Shown piece after piece: positions 62,413 to 64,000 of a stretch of DNA of 64,000 bases (position 1 is its first letter; each line of letters opens with the position of its first letter). The stretch is from Streptomyces exfoliatus. GTDB taxonomy: Bacteria > Actinomycetota > Actinomycetes > Streptomycetales > Streptomycetaceae. The translations under genes and the position numbers were made by a program. The stretch lies in contig NZ_JNZP01000024.1 in assembly GCF_000725545.1 (NCBI RefSeq), positions 29,813 to 93,812 of the forward strand. Reading direction: 5' to 3'. The notes beneath the pieces were generated by a model. It had not been told where the DNA came from and did no database searches. It was given only the letters and a program-made list of their open reading frames with translations.

Positions 62413-62979
62413 ATGCACCACTTCGACGTCGAGACCCTGAAGGCGGGCCGGTGGCGCAACGGTGGAGGCGCCACGAGGGAGATCGTCTCGTGGCCGGTGG
62501 GTGCGGGAGAGTTCCAGTGGCGTGCGAGCGTGGCCGACATCGACCGGAACGGCCCGTTCTCGGCCTTTCCCGGTGTCGACAGGACGTTCGCTCTCCTGTC
62601 GGGCGACGGGGTGCGGCTGACGGCTCCGGGGACGTTCGACCGGACGGCGCGACCGGAGGAGCCCCTCGCGTTCTCCGGTGACCTGGAGTTGACCGCCGAA
62701 CTGCGCGGCGGGCCCTGCCGGGCCCTCAACATCATGGCGCGGCGCGGCCGCCGGGCGGCCCGGGTGGACCGGATCACCGGGCCTGTCGCACTGCCCGACG
62801 GCCACGCAGCGGTGTTCTACGTGCTGCGCGGACACTGGCGGACGGGCACGGACGGGCGCCCTCTCGCCGCGGGCCAGGGCGTGTGGTGGGACGAGCACGA
62901 CACCACGCCGGGCCGCGCGGCCACACCGCTCTCGCCCGGTGCCGTCGCTCTGTGGGCGGACATCGCTCCTGTGGCCTGA
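62413..62979 (+). CDS. HutD/Ves family protein
   Basis: 188 aa, ATG with AGGAG 5 nt upstream. Cupin-like HutD fold: RWRNGGGATREIVSWPVG, FQWRASVADIDRNGPFSAFPGVDRTF, CRALNIMARR. HutD proteins accompany histidine utilisation in some bacteria and are proposed to limit the pathway flux; no hut genes are nearby, so its role here is open. It follows pntAB across a terminator and has its own transcription unit. Confidence 0.9.
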   Translation: MHHFDVETLKAGRWRNGGGATREIVSWPVGAGEFQWRASVADIDRNGPFSAFPGVDRTFALLSGDGVRLTAPGTFDRTARPEEPLAFSGDLELTAELRGGPCRALNIMARRGRRAARVDRITGPVALPDGHAAVFYVLRGHWRTGTDGRPLAAGQGVWWDEHDTTPGRAATPLSPGAVALWADIAPVA

Positions 62980-63151
62980 GTACGGGTCGCGCGGCCTTCG
63001 CGGTCCGATCCGGTGGGCACGTCGCTCACCACCGGGACGGCGCCGTACCCGGAGGGCGCCGACACGGGGCTCGTCAGACCCGGTGCGCGCCTCCGAGCGC
63101 CGCCGGCCCGCGCTTCGGAAGCCGCGGCTCCCCTCTTGCATGCTCTATGGC

Positions 63152-63643
63152 ATGGCCCGCAAGTTACCGGCAGGTAGCCCGCTCGGCGGGCTGCCTCGTC
63201 GTCGGGAGGGCGGTGGGGGGCGGGTGGGTCCGCGCAGGAGTGAGAGCCGCGAGCGGATGGTCCTCAGTGCCGCCGCCCTGCTGCGTGAGTACGGGGCGAG
63301 CGCGACCAGCCGCGTGATGCGCGCCGACCGCGGCTGCTGGTGCCTGCCCGAAGCGGACATCGACATCCCCTTCACCCCCGGCATGGCCGCGCTCATCCAG
63401 TCCCGGCTGGCCCCGCAGAGCGCCCACGAGGCCATGCTCACCGCCCGCCGCTACGGCGGCTCCGACGCCGAGGCCGCCGGTATCGTCGACCGGGCGGTCG
63501 CCGAGGAGGCCGTGCGCTCCACCGCGATCGAGATCGCCCAGGCGCAGGTGAACAAGGCCGGCGACACCCTCGGCACCATCAAGGCCCGGATGTACGCCCC
63601 GGCCCTGGCCACCCTGCGGGACACGGCCGACCCGCTCGGCTGA
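63152..63643 (+). pseudogene. Chimeric ORF: TetR N-terminus fused to enoyl-CoA hydratase C-terminal half
   Basis: 163 aa, ATG 63152. Residues 1-53 (SESRERMVLSAAALLREYGA) are the first helix of a TetR regulator, ending before the helix-turn-helix. From residue 55 the sequence is the C-terminal half of a crotonase-family enzyme (VMRADRGCWCLPEADIDIPF, TARRYGGSDAEAAGIVDRAV, KARMYAPALATLRDTADPLG). Neither part is complete: TetR lacks its recognition helix, the hydratase lacks the N-terminal substrate-binding and oxyanion part. A deletion joined two genes in frame. It carries a TTA codon at position 5. Probably not functional. Confidence 0.85.
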
Positions 63644-63773
63644 GCCCGCACCGCACCGACCTGGACCCCGCCGCCGGACGCTCCTCGGAGCCATCGGGGC
63701 GGGGTTTCCGGCGTATTTCGCCCTTCGCGTCCCGGCGCTCCGCCCGCCCGGATTCCCGGTCCTGTCCGACCTC

Positions 63774-63833
63774 TTGACGCCCGCGTGCGGGCCTCCCTAC
63801 TGTCACCGCCAGAGTTTCGAACGCAGTACGAAA
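63774..63833 (+). promoter_or_regulatory. Promoter and operator of the enolase-superfamily gene
   Basis: -35 TTGACG (63774-63779), 18-bp spacer, -10 TACTGT (63798-63803). Downstream, an inverted repeat TTTCG-N9-CGAAA (63815-63833) lies between the start point and AGGAGG, where a repressor of the IclR or GntR type would bind. The regulator is not in the window. Confidence 0.7.
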
Positions 63834-63859
63834 TCTCGAACAGTAGGAGGTCAACGGCC

Positions 63860-64000
63860 TTGCGGATCACGGGAATCAGCACGCACGTCGTCGGGACGCC
63901 CTGGCGCAACCTGACCTATGTCCTGGTCCATACCGACGAGGGTCTGACCGGTGTCGGTGAGACGCGGATGCTCGGGCACACCGACGCGTTGGTGGGCTAT
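63860..64000 (+). CDS. Mandelate racemase/muconate-lactonizing enzyme family protein, N-terminal part
   Basis: 47 codons to the window end. TTG start with AGGAGG 9 nt upstream. RITGISTHVVGTPWRNLTYV followed by HTDEGLTGVGETRMLGHTD is the N-terminal capping domain of sugar-acid dehydratases and racemases (galactonate/mandelate type). The catalytic barrel lies outside the window. The operator just upstream suggests induction by its sugar-acid substrate. Confidence 0.88.
   Translation, partial: MRITGISTHVVGTPWRNLTYVLVHTDEGLTGVGETRMLGHTDALVGY

Overview
The window comes from a high-GC actinomycete, almost certainly Streptomyces. Third codon positions are strongly G/C, GTG/TTG starts are common, genes often overlap by GTGA/ATGA, and a leucine TTA codon occurs in only one ORF. 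Families typical of the genus are present: a SARP regulator, LAL/LuxR regulators, PASTA-less Ser/Thr kinases with beta-propellers, TerD, and a rifampin monooxygenase.

Layout. 1-6.2 kb: the tail of an ABC exporter, a DinB/DUF664 protein, and a minus-strand operon of two Ser/Thr kinases with PQQ-like propellers behind a DUF3558-like anchored protein. 6.3-17.4 kb: an AfsR-like SARP regulator, small secreted and EF-hand proteins, RecQ, FdhD, a DyP-peroxidase/encapsulin nanocompartment operon, a serine hydrolase and a maltokinase-cap protein. 17.4-25.9 kb: a conflict-type cluster. It holds a 1785-aa protein with two P-loop modules and a C-terminal trypsin domain, a second trypsin-like protease, a cytosolic EndoG/NucA-type nuclease and, divergently, a caspase-fold protease. 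Together these resemble the parts list of an apoptosis pathway. 26-39.9 kb: a rox-type rifampin monooxygenase behind a perfect inverted repeat that fits the rifamycin-associated element (RAE), an intact LAL/LuxR regulator, a subtilisin, a GNAT enzyme, an SPFH/NAD-kinase-like pair, a DMT transporter, a PAP2 phosphatase with a divergent TetR regulator sharing a symmetric operator, DUF488 and DUF309.

39.99-57.76 kb: a LAL regulator with a frameshift and no DNA-binding domain, then tRNA-Pro(GGG) and an accessory island. The island starts at the tRNA 3' end with an integrase remnant. It carries a kinase/membrane-protein/lipoprotein operon, IS5-family transposase debris, a TerD protein with a duplicated C-terminal domain, a sigma-like regulator, a MerR-like protein, and a 1049-aa nuclease-NB-ARC-TPR protein (putative anti-phage STAND). 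A second integrase remnant and a broken WD40 gene follow, and a degenerate tRNA 3'-half near 57.72 kb is the likely other attachment site. 57.95-64 kb returns to chromosomal genes: DUF1963-like, pntA-pntB transhydrogenase, HutD, a chimeric tetR/enoyl-CoA-hydratase ORF, and the start of an enolase-superfamily gene with a clear promoter and operator.

No rRNA genes, CRISPR array or PKS/NRPS cluster are visible. The strongest candidates for undescribed biology are the protease/caspase/nuclease STAND cluster (17.4-25.9 kb) and the nuclease-STAND gene in the tRNA-Pro island (52.6-55.8 kb). All functional statements rest on motif and family recognition by eye; no database search was run.
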